Positions 21,380 to 32,105 of a stretch of 64,000 nt of DNA are shown piece after piece. This DNA is from Orobanche coerulescens. Its lineage: Eukaryota > Streptophyta > Magnoliopsida > Lamiales > Orobanchaceae. Where the stretch lies: positions 6,991,001-7,055,000 of the forward strand of contig CM065804.1 in the NCBI GenBank assembly GCA_033398695.1, written 5' to 3'. The notes under the pieces are model-generated. The model had not been told where the DNA came from. It did no database searches and was given only the letters and a program-made list of their open reading frames with translations. The translations under genes were made by a program, and so were the position numbers. Numbering within the stretch: position 1 is the first letter of the stretch; each line of letters begins with the position of its first letter.

Positions 21380-22676
21380 AAAAAAATTCCAGCGGTAAAA
21401 TATTGATGCATACCTTCTTTATGAACCCAGACACACGTAAAATGAAGTCTTATTTGAACGTCAACTTTTCTTTTCGAATAATCTTGTGATTTTTATAAGA
21501 TTTTTTAGAGACCCTTTGTCAAAAATGGTTGTGTTGTTTTGATGTATATGTTGTAGTTAAATTTTGGTTGTTGGACATTAATGATCGGCTTTGAGCAGAT
21601 GAGGAAAATGAAAAAGAAAAAAGAAAAGAAAAGTAGTTTAAATTAAATAAAATACAAAAAGAAAAGAGAAAGTCAACATTACAACTTTTCGGAGGACATT
21701 TTAGTCTTTTTAATCAAAATGGTACTAAAAACTTGTACTCTTATGAATGGACATATAAAACTTGTCAATTTTATGATTTGGTATTAAAAAATTGATTCAC
21801 ACTAATAAAAAGTCAAACACTACTATTCATTACGCAATTATAGTTTTCTTACTTCCACTATTGTGACCTCATTGAGAGTGTTGGATGGTGCGCACACGAG
21901 TAAATCCAAGCAGGTCATTCAATGGATTTATCCCAAAGTAAGTAAAATTTCAATCCCAATACCTACGTATAATTTTGTGTGATTTTATCTTGCTTGATAA
22001 ATATTCTTTTTCCAATTGTAATTTTTAATATTTCTTTTTAAATGTAATAAATAAAATGGAGGTTGGGAGTGTGGATATTATGTCATGAACTAGATGCGGA
22101 CCATAGTTCAGGCTGATATTGCAGAAAATTGGATGGAGATAAATAGATTTTTTTTAATTTTATCAAGTCAGACTAATCATATATTCTTTTTTCTGTTTTT
22201 GTACTGAAAAGTATTTCTATAAATTATATGACAGATATTTAGTGATACTCAAGTGCTTCATGAAGAGAGCATTAAAGAACTCGAACGCAATGGGCGAAAT
22301 ATTTTCTTACCAAATTTGTTTAGATGTTTTATATGATATACAAATTGTTGGTTCTTGTTATTCTCGAATTGGTAAGTTCATGAAGTTAAAACTTTCGGGA
22401 CTTTTATAAGAATGTGTATTTTTATTTTATAGTTAGTTGATAATGCTTGTTGTAAACAGTTAAGATTTAGTTACTATGTTGGGTTGGTTTTCGTTTGAGA
22501 TGTTGATGATTGGAGTGTTTGTGAACAGATATTTAGTGACATCGTTTTCTTTTAGCTTCGGTGTTTGTAGAGAGAGTATGATTTTCAACTGTATAGTTGT
22601 TAATTTGATTTATGTACTATAATAATATGCTTGTGTTGACGAACAATAATCGTTGCATTTGGATTTGTATATATTC
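21380..22676. other. No established gene; two exon-like pieces on the plus strand
   Basis: AT-rich. At about 21870-21942 a short open frame (RVLDGAHTSKSKQVIQWIYP) ends at an AAG|TAAGT-like donor. At about 22233-22322 another (IFSDTQVLHEESIKELERNG) follows a ATGACAG acceptor-like site. I do not recognise either. They may be relics of one broken gene. Confidence 0.3.
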
Positions 22677-22993
22677 TGTTGGTCCCAGAAATGATAAAGA
22701 CTATCCTCACTGTACCAACACGAGTCTTTTCTAGCGCGCTTTGTCCTCACTCACGCGCACCTGAGAAACTTCCCAGGTGGTCACCCATCCCATAACTACT
22801 CCAGGCTAAGCACGCTTAATTTTGGAGTTTCTATGAGATGGCTACCAGAAAAGAAGATGCATCTTGTTGGTATGAGTAGTCCAAATCAATTCATTTAACC
22901 ACTTTCTAGTGCAGATCTCACAGGTCGAATCGCAAGCCGCGCCTCGCGCATTTTTAAGCTCATGCAGGCAGGATGCTGGACCGAAGCCCAACA
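22677..22993 (-). repeat. Cassandra-like LTR 1
   Basis: TGTTGGTCCC...GCCCAACA, intact, 317 bp. It includes 5S-like sequence at 22764-22880. Confidence 0.8.
22764..22880 (-). pseudogene. 5S rRNA-derived segment in TRIM LTR
   Basis: The minus strand resembles full-length plant 5S rRNA: the TACCAACA...TGCAT start region, AAGCGTGCTTAGCC, and GATGGGTGACCACCTGGGAAG near the 3' end. The conserved pol III internal control region (box C area) is largely kept. Homologous copies lie in LTR 2 and LTR 3. It is a retroelement component, not a 5S gene. Confidence 0.75.
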
Positions 22994-23166
22994 ATCCTCC
23001 CAAGATCACCAAAGATCTCGGCCCATAGTCTGGAAACCTCCGCGAACTAGATTTGATCACACAACCCTCTAGCGGTTGGATTCATTCACACAGTCCAACA
23101 CTCTGACAGCCTCCACTGTAGGATACTCCGAGGGAATCCGCACTCGTTACCTGCTCTGATACCAAT
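22994..23166 (-). other. TRIM internal region 2 with initiator tRNA-Met PBS
   Basis: A 173-bp non-coding spacer ending (plus strand) CCTGCTCTGATACCAAT next to LTR 2. It lacks about 180 bp present in the other internal region. Confidence 0.75.
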
Positions 23167-23249
23167 TGTTGGTCCCAGAAATGATAAAGACTATCCCCAC
23201 TGTACCAACACGAGTCTTTTCTAGTGCGCTTTGTCCTCACTCACGCGCA

Positions 23250-23909
23250 TAGACCCGGCAAAATAAGCCTGAGGCCACCAGGCCATGGGCATTTTGGGCG
23301 GGCATATTATTAGCCCAAAAAATCGGGCCTTTTGGCCGGCCAGATTTGGCCCGCGTAGAGGCCGGCCCACATGCCCGCCTGACCCTTTTTTTTTGTAATT
23401 TATGTTACGTGTAATTATAATATTTAATTTTTTTCCTTGTTTGTTAGATTATAATATATCTATATGTTAATTATTGATGTAATTTTATTTTTTTGGGACT
23501 TTGTGATTACTTTGTAGTATCTCATATCAATAATAATATTATTTTATGATTTTATAAGAAATTAGTAGTGATAAATGATATGATGATCAAATAAAAATAT
23601 TTGTATATTTGTCTTTTGATTATGGTAGTGTAGTAAATAATGTAATTATCAAATAAAAATAGTTGTATATTTATTTATCTGATTGTGATAGTATAGTTAA
23701 TAATATAATAATTAAGGATCGAAAAATATTTGTATATTTATTTCAGAATTATTATTTCAAAAAAAACAAAAAGTCGAGGCTCGCGGGGCGGGCCACGGGC
23801 CTAATAATTTTGGCCCAGTAAAAACGGGCCTTTTTGGCCCGGCCCAAAAAAGGCCCGCCCGTTTTATGCCCGGCCCGTTTGGGCTGGGCCCACCCGTTTG
23901 CCAGGTCTA
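23250..23909. mobile_element. hAT-type non-autonomous element, 660 bp
   Basis: Ends TAGACCCGGCAAA and TTTGCCAGGTCTA are 13-bp inverted repeats with one mismatch. The flanks are a perfect 8-bp target duplication CACGCGCA (23242-23249 and 23910-23917). Subterminal GC-rich GGCCCGGCCC palindromes surround an AT-rich core. No transposase. It interrupts Cassandra-like LTR 2. Confidence 0.88.
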
Positions 23910-24221
23910 CACGCGCACCTGAGAAACTTCCCAGGTGGTCACCCATCCTATAACTACTCCAGGCCAAGCACGCTAAACTTTGGAGTTTCTATGAGATGGG
24001 TACCAGAAAAGAAGATGCATCTTGTTGGTATGAGTAGTCCAAATCAATTCATTTAACCACTTTCTAGTGCAGATCTCACAGGTCGAATCTGTTGGAATAT
24101 TTATTCCACACATTATTTAATTTATGTTTTGATGATTAAAGTTGCTAAACTACAAAACAACATCGAGGCGAAGCAAAACGGCGAAGGCATTTAAGACGCA
24201 AAAATTGCAACTGGATCGCAT

Positions 24222-24728
24222 TAGCGCACGCTAAGGGACATATGTTAGCGCACGCTAACGAGGAGTCACCGCATTCCACCTAGTATCAAGTAAGTGCAGG
24301 TGAAGTCGCAGATGGATAGCGACGCTACACTCTATTATTAGCGCACGCTACTCTCTATTATTAACGCACGCTATCGAGCCATGTTCTTTGTGGAAGATAT
24401 TCAAACAATGAATGACGTATGCAATGAAGTCATCATTAGCGCACGCTACAAAGGATGATTAGCGACGCTAAGATGTTTGAATCTAGTCAATCCGAACGTT
24501 GGGAAAAGCAGTCAAAGTCGGCATATCAAGCGGTCACTTTGACAATCCATGCAACGGATATATTGGATTAGCGCACGCTACAAAGGAAGTGGTAGCGCAC
24601 GCTAATCGTAATGGCGAGCTACCGGATCGAAATATAAAGTGATTAACGCACGCTACATGAAAGCCTTTACGACGCTAGAGCAAAAATGTGCGATAGCGCA
24701 CGCTAAGAAGGAAGGCTAGCGCACGCTA
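24222..24728. repeat. Array of TAGCGCACGCTA, 22-24 bp pitch (C 5' LTR)
   Basis: Exact 12-mers start at 24222, 24246, 24339, 24437, 24569, 24593, 24694 and 24717. Variants (TAACG..., or with CA missing) start at 24317, 24362, 24460, 24644 and 24667. Neighbours lie 22-24 bp apart within groups of two to four. The motif has 5-bp arms TAGCG/CGCTA around CA. The array ends 42 bp before the TATAAATA box. The 3' LTR equivalent is 27416-27911. Confidence 0.9.
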
Positions 24729-24769
24729 GCTAGTCATTGGCGACAACGGCTAGTAAGGAGGAAGAAGGC

Positions 24770-24777
24770 TATAAATA
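24770..24777 (+). promoter_or_regulatory. TATA box of element C LTR
   Basis: TATAAATA directly downstream of the palindrome array; duplicated in the 3' LTR. Confidence 0.65.
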
Positions 24778-25287
24778 CCAAGAAGTTGGTATTATTCCAT
24801 ACAACAACATTGAGCAAAGCATACATACGTGCTATATCATTGTAAACATTATAGTTGTTGTTCTTGAGCTTAATTAAGAGTGATTGAGTGTTATACACAA
24901 GATCATACACGAGCGATAAAAAGAAAAGATACGATTTGATTCGGTGTTATTAGGATCAAGGATCCGGCATTGTTAGAATCACAATCGCTATCTTAGTGAG
25001 GTTTATCTAGTACCCATAGAAAGCTAGAGTGGTTGATTCCTTATCCAATAGAAAAGGAAAAACGGTTTTACTCGGACCGATAGAAGACGAGCTTGTAACG
25101 GTAATCCCTCGACCGATAGAAGAGAGGCGTAGAGGTTTTGATCTTAAGCCTAAGGAAAAGATACATCGAGAGAGGACGTAGGCTTCGTTAATAGTCGAAC
25201 CTCTATAAATCCTCGTGTCCTTTATTTCCGCAATTTATTTTCGCTTCCGCATAAAACGGCGCAAATATCGATTTGGTACCCAACAAT

Positions 25288-25299
25288 TGGTATCGGAGC
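25288..25299 (+). other. Primer binding site, initiator tRNA-Met (C)
   Basis: TGGTATCGGAGC, two bases after the LTR end; one mismatch to the usual TGGTATCAGAGC. Confidence 0.8.
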
Positions 25300-25339
25300 G
25301 GTTCTCAATACGCGGCTTAACATCCGAGGAGAAAAGATC

Positions 25340-26877
25340 GATGGCGTTTCAAATGGGTCCGTCGAAGGCCTTGCTCTCAACCGACCACCATTTTTGATGG
25401 CTCAAACTTCATGACGTGGAAGAAGAAGATGTCTATATTCATCCGAGCATATGACATCGAGCTTTGGAAGGTGATTTGTCTTGGTCCGAAAATTCCAACA
25501 AATTCCAACGGTACGCTCAAAACCTTCGAAGAATATGACGATTCCGATTGGAAAAATGACCACTACAATTGTAAGGCAACTCAACTTCTCTATTGTGCCT
25601 TAAATCCGGAAGAACACAACCGGATATCATCGTGTGATAGTGCCAAGAAATCGGAAAATGCTTGAGGTAACACACGAAGGTACGTCTCAAGTTAAAGAGA
25701 CGAAGATAAACATGCTCCTTCACGATTATGAATTATTCCAAATGAAGGACGATGAATCCATCTCGATTATGCTCGACCGATTTTCGGTCATCACTAATGG
25801 ATTAGCATGTTTTGGAAAACCACTTTCAAGTAGTGAGAAAGTAAAGAAAATTCTCCGATCACTACCTCGAGAATGGGACGATGCAGTTACGGCAATAATG
25901 GAATCCAAAGATTTAAATACTCTCGATTTTAGTGCTCTCGTTGGTTCTCTTATCAACTACGAGATTGTTCTAAAATCTCGAAATGCCAAACCGAAACCGA
26001 AGGAGAGGTCGATAGCATTCAAGGCTAAAATGTCGAAGAAGAAAGAAGAAACCCGGTGGGCGAAAGTGACGAAGAAATGGCATATTATGCCAAAAATATT
26101 AATAAGTTCCAACACTTATTAAACCGGAGAAAGAAGGACATTCAAGCGGGCGAACCTAAGAAATTCGACAACACTTGTCGATTATGTGGTAAACAGGCCA
26201 CTTTGCTAAGAAGCGTCGAGTAAAGCAAAAGGAAGTTCTAATCGCAACATGGAGCGGCGAAGATCCCGATGAAGATTTTCTTGAACAAAATAATCTCGCG
26301 CTCATGGCGGAGTTCATTCGACGATAGCGGCGTCGAAAGCCAAGTAAGTAATTCCTACGACGAACTTTTTGAAGCATTCGAGTTACTACATACGGACTAT
26401 CAAAATGCTTTAAATGAAATTAAGTCCCTCAAGTCTAAATATAAAACTTTGGAAATTGAAAATTCCAAAATACTTGAAAAAGGGAAATTTGTCGAAATTG
26501 ATCATTCGAAATGCCTTGAAAATGAAAATATTTTGAAAAATGATCTTTTAAAAGTTCAAGATGAACTAAAAATTTTGACAAAGAAATTCTCGTGTGGCAA
26601 CGATAAATTTGAACAAATGTTATGTGTTCAAAAATATACTCTAAATAAAGAGGGGTTAGGATTCAAATCACGTTCGAAAAACGAATCCGTTAATTTCAAT
26701 ATACCCCATTGCGAAAAGTGTTTAAAAATCGGGCATCATATTTCCAACTGCAAAAGCCCAAGACGGACGATAAAAACTAAAAGGATTTGGGTTCCTAAAG
26801 GAACAAACGTTTCAAACATCATCTATGTTTCAAAAGAAAAACCAACTATCGGTTGGATCCCCAAAAATAAATTTTGA
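25340..26877 (+). pseudogene. Copia Gag with two zinc knuckles, frameshifted (C)
   Basis: ATG at 25340 (MAFQMGPSKA). The UBN2-type capsid follows in shifting frames: FMTWKKKMSIFIRAYDIELW (25411 frame) then MLEVTHEGTSQVKETKINML and FSVITNGLACFGKPLSSSEK (25634 frame). A first knuckle remnant (CRLCGKQ...HFAKK) lies near 26180. The last ORF, 26269-26877, has a coiled coil (EIKSLKSKYKTLEIENSKIL) and a knuckle CEKCLKIGHHISNC, ending in the GAG tail IWVPKGT...WIPKNKF. One frameshift falls where ATCTGGAAAATG is expected but ATCGGAAAATG is read, i.e. a lost base in a CTG, so it may be an assembly error rather than a real lesion. Confidence 0.85.
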
Positions 26878-27269
26878 CAAATGATATTTTACAAAGGGGG
26901 AGAAGGAAATAATATTTTCAGGGGGAGTTTATACCCTTATTAATGCATAAATTGGTATCATGCACATTTATTTCATTTGGTATCCTTTATATTTTTTGTT
27001 ATTTTTTGATGAAAACAAAAAGGGGGAGAAAGATATGAATTGAGATAAAAATGAGAAAAATCGAAGAAGTCGAAAAGAAAAAGAAAGCATACAAAAAGGG
27101 GGAGTTAAAACGAAGGAAGGAGTTGAAAAATTGAAAAATGAAGAAGTCGAAAAAGAAAAGGATTGGAGAAACTAACGAAACGATCAAAGTCGAAAACTTT
27201 GATTCGTAGAAATATACATATATTACTTCTTACAGATTATCCAATTCAAGAGTTGTTTTGTAATCATCA

Positions 27270-27282
27270 AAAAGGGGGAGAT
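27270..27282 (+). other. Polypurine tract (C)
   Basis: AAAAGGGGGAGAT immediately before the 3' LTR start TGTTGGAA. Confidence 0.85.
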
Positions 27283-28467
27283 TGTTGGAATATTTATTCC
27301 ACACATTATTTAATTTATGTTTTGATGATTAAAGTTGCTAAACTACAAAACAACATCGAGGCGAAGCAAAACGGCGAAGCAGACGAAGACGCAAAAATTG
27401 CAATCTGGACTGCATTAGCGCACGCTAACGAGGAGTCAGCTGCATTCCAGCCTAGTATCGAAGTAAGCTGCAGTGAAGTCAGCAGATGGATAGCGCACGC
27501 TACACTCTATTATTAGCGCACGCTACTCTCTATTATTAACGCACGCTATCGAGCCATGTTACTGTTGTGGAACATATTCAAACAATGAATGACGTATGCA
27601 ATGAAGTCATCATTAGCGCACGCTACAAAGGATGATTAGCGCACGCTAAGATGTTTGAATCTAGTCAATCCGAACATTGGGAAAAGCAGGTCAAAGTCAG
27701 CATATCAAACGGTCACTTTGACAATCCATGCAACGGATATATTGGATTAGCGCACGCTACAAAGGAAGTGGTAGCGCACGCTAACTGTTAATGGCAGTAG
27801 CTCTTTGGTGAAATATAAAGTGATTAACGACGCTACATGAAAGCCTTTACGTGCGCTAGAGCAAAAATGTGTGCGATAGCGCACGCTAAGAAGGAAGGCT
27901 AGCGCACGCTAGCTAGTCAAGCGGCAACGGCTAGTAAGGAGGAAGAAGGCTATAAATACCAAGGAGTTGGTATTATTCCATACAACAACATTGAGCAAAG
28001 CATACATACGTGCTATATCATTGTAAACATTATAGTTGTTGTTCTTGAGCTTAATTAAGAGTGATTGAGTGTTATACACAAGATCATACACAAGCGATAA
28101 AAGAAAAGATACGATTTGATTCGGTGTTATTAGGATCAAGGATCGGCATTGTTAGAATCACAATCGCTATCTTAGTGAGGTTTATCTAGTACCCATAGAA
28201 AGCTAGAGTGGTTGATTCCTTATCCAATAGAAAAGGAAAAACGGTTTTACTCGGACCGATAGAAGACGAGCTTGTAACGGTAATCCCTCGACCGATAGAA
28301 GAGAGGCGTAGAGGTTTTGATCTTAAGCCTAAGGAAAAAGATACATCGAGAGAGGACGTAGGCTTCGTTAATAGCCGAACCTCTATAAATCCTCGTGTCC
28401 TTTATTTCCCGCAATTTATTTTCGCTTCCGCATAAAACGGCGCAAATATCTGATTTGGTACCCAACA
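27283..28467 (+). repeat. 3' LTR of C (1185 bp), with TAGCGCACGCTA array 27416-27911
   Basis: Pairs with 24090-25285. Array copies that are garbled in the 5' LTR (GCGACGCTA) are mostly intact here (GCGCACGCTA), and the reverse in a few places, which argues that the true motif is invariant. Confidence 0.9.
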
Positions 28468-28534
28468 GAATCGCAAGCCGCGCCTCGCGCATTTTTAAGC
28501 TCATGCAGGCAGGATGCTGGACCGAAGCCCAACA

Positions 28535-28888
28535 ATCCCCCTCCCAGTACCTGCCAGCATCTCAGCCCCATAGTCTGGAAACCTCCGCGAACTAGATTTG
28601 ATCACACAGCCCTCTAGCGGTTGGATTCATTCACACAGTCCTCCAACACTTGACATCAGCATTTGTTTCAGCTCCGTTTACTTCCGCTGCGCCAGTATCT
28701 CAGTTCCAGCATACTAGATTTGATCACATAGCCCTCCAGCACCAGAAAACCTCCACCGCGCCAACATCTTAGTTCCGACCAACTGGCAACATTTGCTGCA
28801 TGCCCGCCTCTCAGTTCCAACACTCTGGCAGCCTCCACTGTAGGATACTCCGAGGGAATCCGCACCCGTGACCTGCTCTGATACCAAT
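28535..28888 (-). other. TRIM internal region 1 with initiator tRNA-Met PBS
   Basis: 354 bp, non-coding. The PBS complement CTGCTCTGATACCAAT abuts LTR 3. It contains short repeats of CTCAGTTCCA-type sequence. Confidence 0.75.
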
Positions 28889-29205
28889 TGTTGGTCCCAG
28901 AAATGATAAAGACTATCCTCACTGTACCAACACGAGTCTTTTCTAGCGCGCTTTGTCCTCACTCACGCGCACCTGAGAAACTTTCCAGGTGGTCACCCAT
29001 CCCATAACTACTCGAGGCCAAGCACGCTTAACTTTGGAGTTTCTATGAGATGGCTACCAGTAAAGAAGATGCATTTTGTTGGTATGAGTAGTCCAAATCA
29101 ATTCATTTAACCACTTTCTAGTGCAGATCTCACAGGTCGAATCGCAAGCCGCGCCTCGCGCATTTTTAAGCTCATGCAGGTAGGATGCTGGACCGAAGCC
29201 CAACA
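28889..29205 (-). repeat. Cassandra-like LTR 3
   Basis: 317 bp, TGTTGGTCCC...GCCCAACA, with a 5S-like segment at about 28976-29092. It is the 5' LTR in the minus-strand orientation. Confidence 0.8.
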
Positions 29206-29698
29206 TATTTTTTTGGTGTAGATTGGCCCAATTTTATACAGGTGGAATTGGCACATTTGATAGGGTGGAATTGGCACATTTGACAGGGTTGGAGTGAAAA
29301 ACTGAAACAAATTCACATCGGTTATAGATGTAACTGATGTTAAATTTTGGGAGCCATTTTACATCGGTTGCAAAACCGATGTAATGACAAATTTAACATC
29401 GGGTGAAAATCGATATAAAAAGTAACAAAGCATTAAAGAATTACAACTTTCACATCGGTTCCAACCGATGTAAATACACATCGATTTACAACCGATGTGA
29501 ATTACAACTTTAACATCGGTTGTAAATCGATGTAAATAGTAACAAAGCACATCGGTTTAACAACCGATGTGAATAACAAATTTTAACATTGAGTTTAAAA
29601 CTGATGTGAATTTTTACATCGGTGGATATGACATCGATTGTAAAACTGATGTGAATCGCATAAATAAATCGATATGAAATTTTATTTTCATAGTAGTG
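29206..29698 (-). mobile_element. CACTA transposon end
   Basis: Reading the minus strand from 29698: CACTACTATGAAAATAAAA, a CACTA terminal repeat. Inside it, to about 29317, are many direct and inverted ACATCGGTT / AACCGATGT subterminal repeats of the kind bound by CACTA transposases. No transposase and no opposite terminus were found. The left side runs to the Cassandra-like LTR, so this is a truncated end or a solo fragment. Confidence 0.75.
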
Positions 29699-29741
29699 AC
29701 GCCTCTTCTTCATATTTTCACCTTTAAATAAATATACTAAC

Positions 29742-30283
29742 ACCATCTCCAATAGAAGCTTTATAACTGCAAACTTCACTCTATTTTTCGTTTTTCAACA
29801 GTGTTGCCTCATATATAATGTAACATTGTTCACCGCATCATTACTGTTTCGTTTTTTTTTTTTCCTTTATGTTTTAATTGTTTTATATTAATTTTATAAT
29901 AATTCTTTTCTTTTGCAGTTCTTTCTTTTTTAGGGAATACAACTCTTTTTATATACAACTCTTTTATCAATGAAACGAAATTATTATAATAAAATTAGAT
30001 TAATAAGAAAATTACATTTAGATTGATAAAAATTATTGATGAATAAATAAATTTCATTATTAGTTAATGGAGATAAAATGCGTTTATATTTGTACAAAAT
30101 TAACATTAGAAAAAGAATATAATAGAATATCTATTTTTACTGTATTTTTGTGCAAATTATTGGAGATGCATTATTAATTGCTGTATTTTTGTGTAAGCTG
30201 TTGGAGATCCATTGTTGATTTGCTGTATTTTTGTGTTTGAAGTTGCGGTATTTTTGTGTAAATTATTGGAGATTGTCTTAGTT
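29742..30283. mobile_element. MITE-like element with ATCTCCAATA ends
   Basis: Left ACCATCTCCAATAG; right side (complement) ACAATCTCCAATAA, with further TTGGAGAT copies at about 30162 and 30199. The interior is AT-rich with repeated GTATTTTTGTG. The boundaries are uncertain. Confidence 0.4.
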
Positions 30284-30568
30284 ATCTCCCTTTTGTCACA
30301 CCATGTATCTTCCTTCAATATTTACTCCTAAAGAAATATAATTAAAAGTAACATCGTCTATTTTTCAGATATGGGTAACTGTTTACAGTAAAAATAAGAT
30401 AAAATATCTCAATTATGCAAGAACAAACATTCATGATATATACTATACTTCAAATATTAAAGAAACTGAATGCTACAACATTCTGAATTTCAAAGAACTT
30501 GGAACCCAAACATCAGTTATAATAATCAGACCGGCTCTTGGTGAAAGCAAGGACAACTTCAACCCAAT
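30284..30568. other. AT-rich, no gene
   Basis: Nothing recognisable. Confidence 0.5.
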
Positions 30569-31138
30569 TAGGGATGGCAAGAATACTCGAACTCGACGAA
30601 AAAATTCGAAACTCGGTCTTAATGATTGGGATGGGGCAGACATTATCGGATTACGGGACGGGGATCGAGGTGTTAACGGAGATTTTTTCGGGGTTCGGGG
30701 CAGTGACTGGGGTGACCGTACTCGCCCCGATATTATATATATTATTTATATTTATATATACTATCTCCGTTCTTTTATAACTGCAACATATGGACTTTCA
30801 CGCTTCCCAATGCACAACTTTGAGTATTAATATCTTCAATTCTTTATTTTTTAAATAACGGAGGTAATATATATAATTATATTTTTATATATATTCTAGC
30901 ATGCATCTTTATTTTTAGTTACACATTGTGTTTAGATTTTGATAATTGTTACCTAGCAATTTCGGGTTTTGGGACAAAAACGGAGAACGGGGTAAGGTTC
31001 GAGATAAACTGTAGTTCTAATAGGACGCCTCGATAAGTTCCCGACAAAAAACGAAACGATGACAGGACAGATTTCAAATTTCGAATTCGGGAACGGAATA
31101 ACCTGCCCCACCCCGAATCCTCCCCATTGCCATTCTTA
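30569..31138. mobile_element. hAT-type element, 570 bp
   Basis: Ends TAGGGATGGCAA and (complement) TAAGAATGGCAA, with 8-bp flanks AACCCAAT (30561-30568) and AACCCAAC (31139-31146), 7/8 identical. Contains a later Stowaway MITE. No transposase. Confidence 0.8.
30759..30866. mobile_element. Stowaway/mariner-type MITE, copy 2 (108 bp)
   Basis: TACTATCTCCGTT at the left and TAACGGAGGTA at the right. The first 100 bp match the reverse complement of the copy at 17768-18028. It is nested in the hAT element. Confidence 0.7.
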
Positions 31139-31657
31139 AACCCAACCCTAATTTGAAATTTTTATTGGATTGGGGTTTAACTATTTTAGTGCAACACTTA
31201 ATTAAATCATACAGAGAGTGAAGACGATGGCCAGAGCGTAATAAAGGTGATTAGTATTTAATTATTCTTTAGATCATGAATGAAGACAATTGTGTTATTA
31301 ATAATAATAAAAAAAAAAGCAACGGAATCTCCATTAAAAAAATGGACAGTCCATATCCATAATCGCACGTACGCGGAAACCTAGAGAGACAAACAACAGA
31401 TTGTTGTAATAATAAACAACAAAAAAGAAAAAAATATTCTGATGATAAGTTGCAAGGTGATTGAGTGAAAACAATTCGACATCGCGGGTTCGAATTTGTA
31501 TGGTGACAATACTTTGCTGAAATATTGCAAAGTTTGTTGTTGGGTTCGTGTCTCGTTGATCCTCTCACTTGTAGGACTGTCATTAGTGCACATTCCTCAA
31601 TTTAATACTCACATGCAAAATTTCTCTGTCTCTTCATTAACAAAAAAAATAATAAAC
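31139..31657. other. No gene recognised
   Basis: AT-rich flank of element G1, ending in the target site TAAAC. Confidence 0.5.
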
Positions 31658-31893
31658 TGTTCGGGAATTATTATTTCCGTGATGTGTCTTACCTAATACT
31701 GGTTGTAGATACATAGATGGTAGGTTCTAGATCATTCTAAATGTAGTAGGATCATATTAGATGTCTTACCTTATCTAGGAATCTTATGTATGAAAGGACT
31801 CTCATTGTAATGCTTATATAAAGGCCCCTCTATCAGTGTTATGAATGCAATTGATTGACTCTATTTACAGTCTTTTTACTTTCTCCTGAAACA
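31658..31893 (+). repeat. 5' LTR of G1 (236 bp)
   Basis: TGTTCGGGAATTATTATTTCC...CTCCTGAAACA, with TATATAAAGG near 31817. Matches the LTRs at 45258-45494 and 45619-45855. Confidence 0.88.
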
Positions 31894-31933
31894 CGTTATC
31901 AACACGTAGCTCAAAGAAAAAAGAAAAAAAACC

Positions 31934-32105
31934 GGCCAGCCCAGCCCGCCGTCGGACCGCCGCCGCCGCCCAGTCGCCGCCACCGTCCAGCTCCAGCCTA
32001 GCCAAGTCCGACCCGGTTCAGAACCTTGGACCAAAAACGAGATCGGATTCCTCCATCCCGTTCGCGCCCGCTGTTGATTGACCTGACCCGACAGCTGCAA
32101 CAAAT
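31934..32105. other. GC-rich variable leader insert of G1
   Basis: Between the PBS and the conserved interior (common again from about 32217), G1 has a GC-rich stretch (GCCGCCGCCGCC...) unlike the sequence at the same place in G2, which is a DUF1685 exon. Origin not identified; possibly another captured host segment. Confidence 0.45.

Larger units (their letters stand above)
24090..25285 (+). repeat. 5' LTR of C (1196 bp)
   Basis: TGTTGGAATATTT...GGTACCCAACA. It contains the TAGCGCACGCTA array (24222-24728), TATAAATA at 24770 and a transcribed leader-like region. Compared with the 3' LTR it carries one extra 24-bp repeat unit near 24234-24257. Confidence 0.92.
24090..28467 (+). mobile_element. 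C: gag-only Copia LTR retrotransposon, complete
   Basis: 5' LTR 24090-25285, PBS 25288-25299, gag 25340-26877, PPT 27270-27282, 3' LTR 27283-28467. Perfect 5-bp target duplication GAATC (24085-24089, 28468-28472) in Cassandra-like LTR 2. The internal region is only 2 kb and has no protease, integrase or RT, so it must depend on a helper. The large gag with a C-terminal coiled coil resembles the SIRE/Maximus type (from memory). LTRs are nearly identical apart from CAG/CTG-site garbling and one short indel, so insertion is recent. Confidence 0.9.
22677..29205 (-). mobile_element. Cassandra-like TRIM, three LTRs, carrying two later insertions
   Basis: Three 317-bp LTRs (22677-22993; 23167-28534 when interrupted; 28889-29205) alternate with two short internal regions (173 and 354 bp), each ending in an initiator tRNA-Met PBS (minus strand TTGGTATCAGAGCAGG). 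There is no coding capacity. Each LTR contains 5S rRNA-like sequence, the hallmark of Cassandra TRIMs (known from plant literature). LTR 2 is split by a hAT element (23250-23909) and by Copia element C (24090-28467). Flanks TATTC (22672-22676) and TATTT (29206-29210) are a probable target duplication for the whole triple array. It probably formed by unequal recombination between LTRs. Confidence 0.78.

Noticed and set aside
22764..22880. 5S rRNA gene
   Set aside because: Diverged, embedded at the same place in each of three TRIM LTRs; it is a retroelement component.
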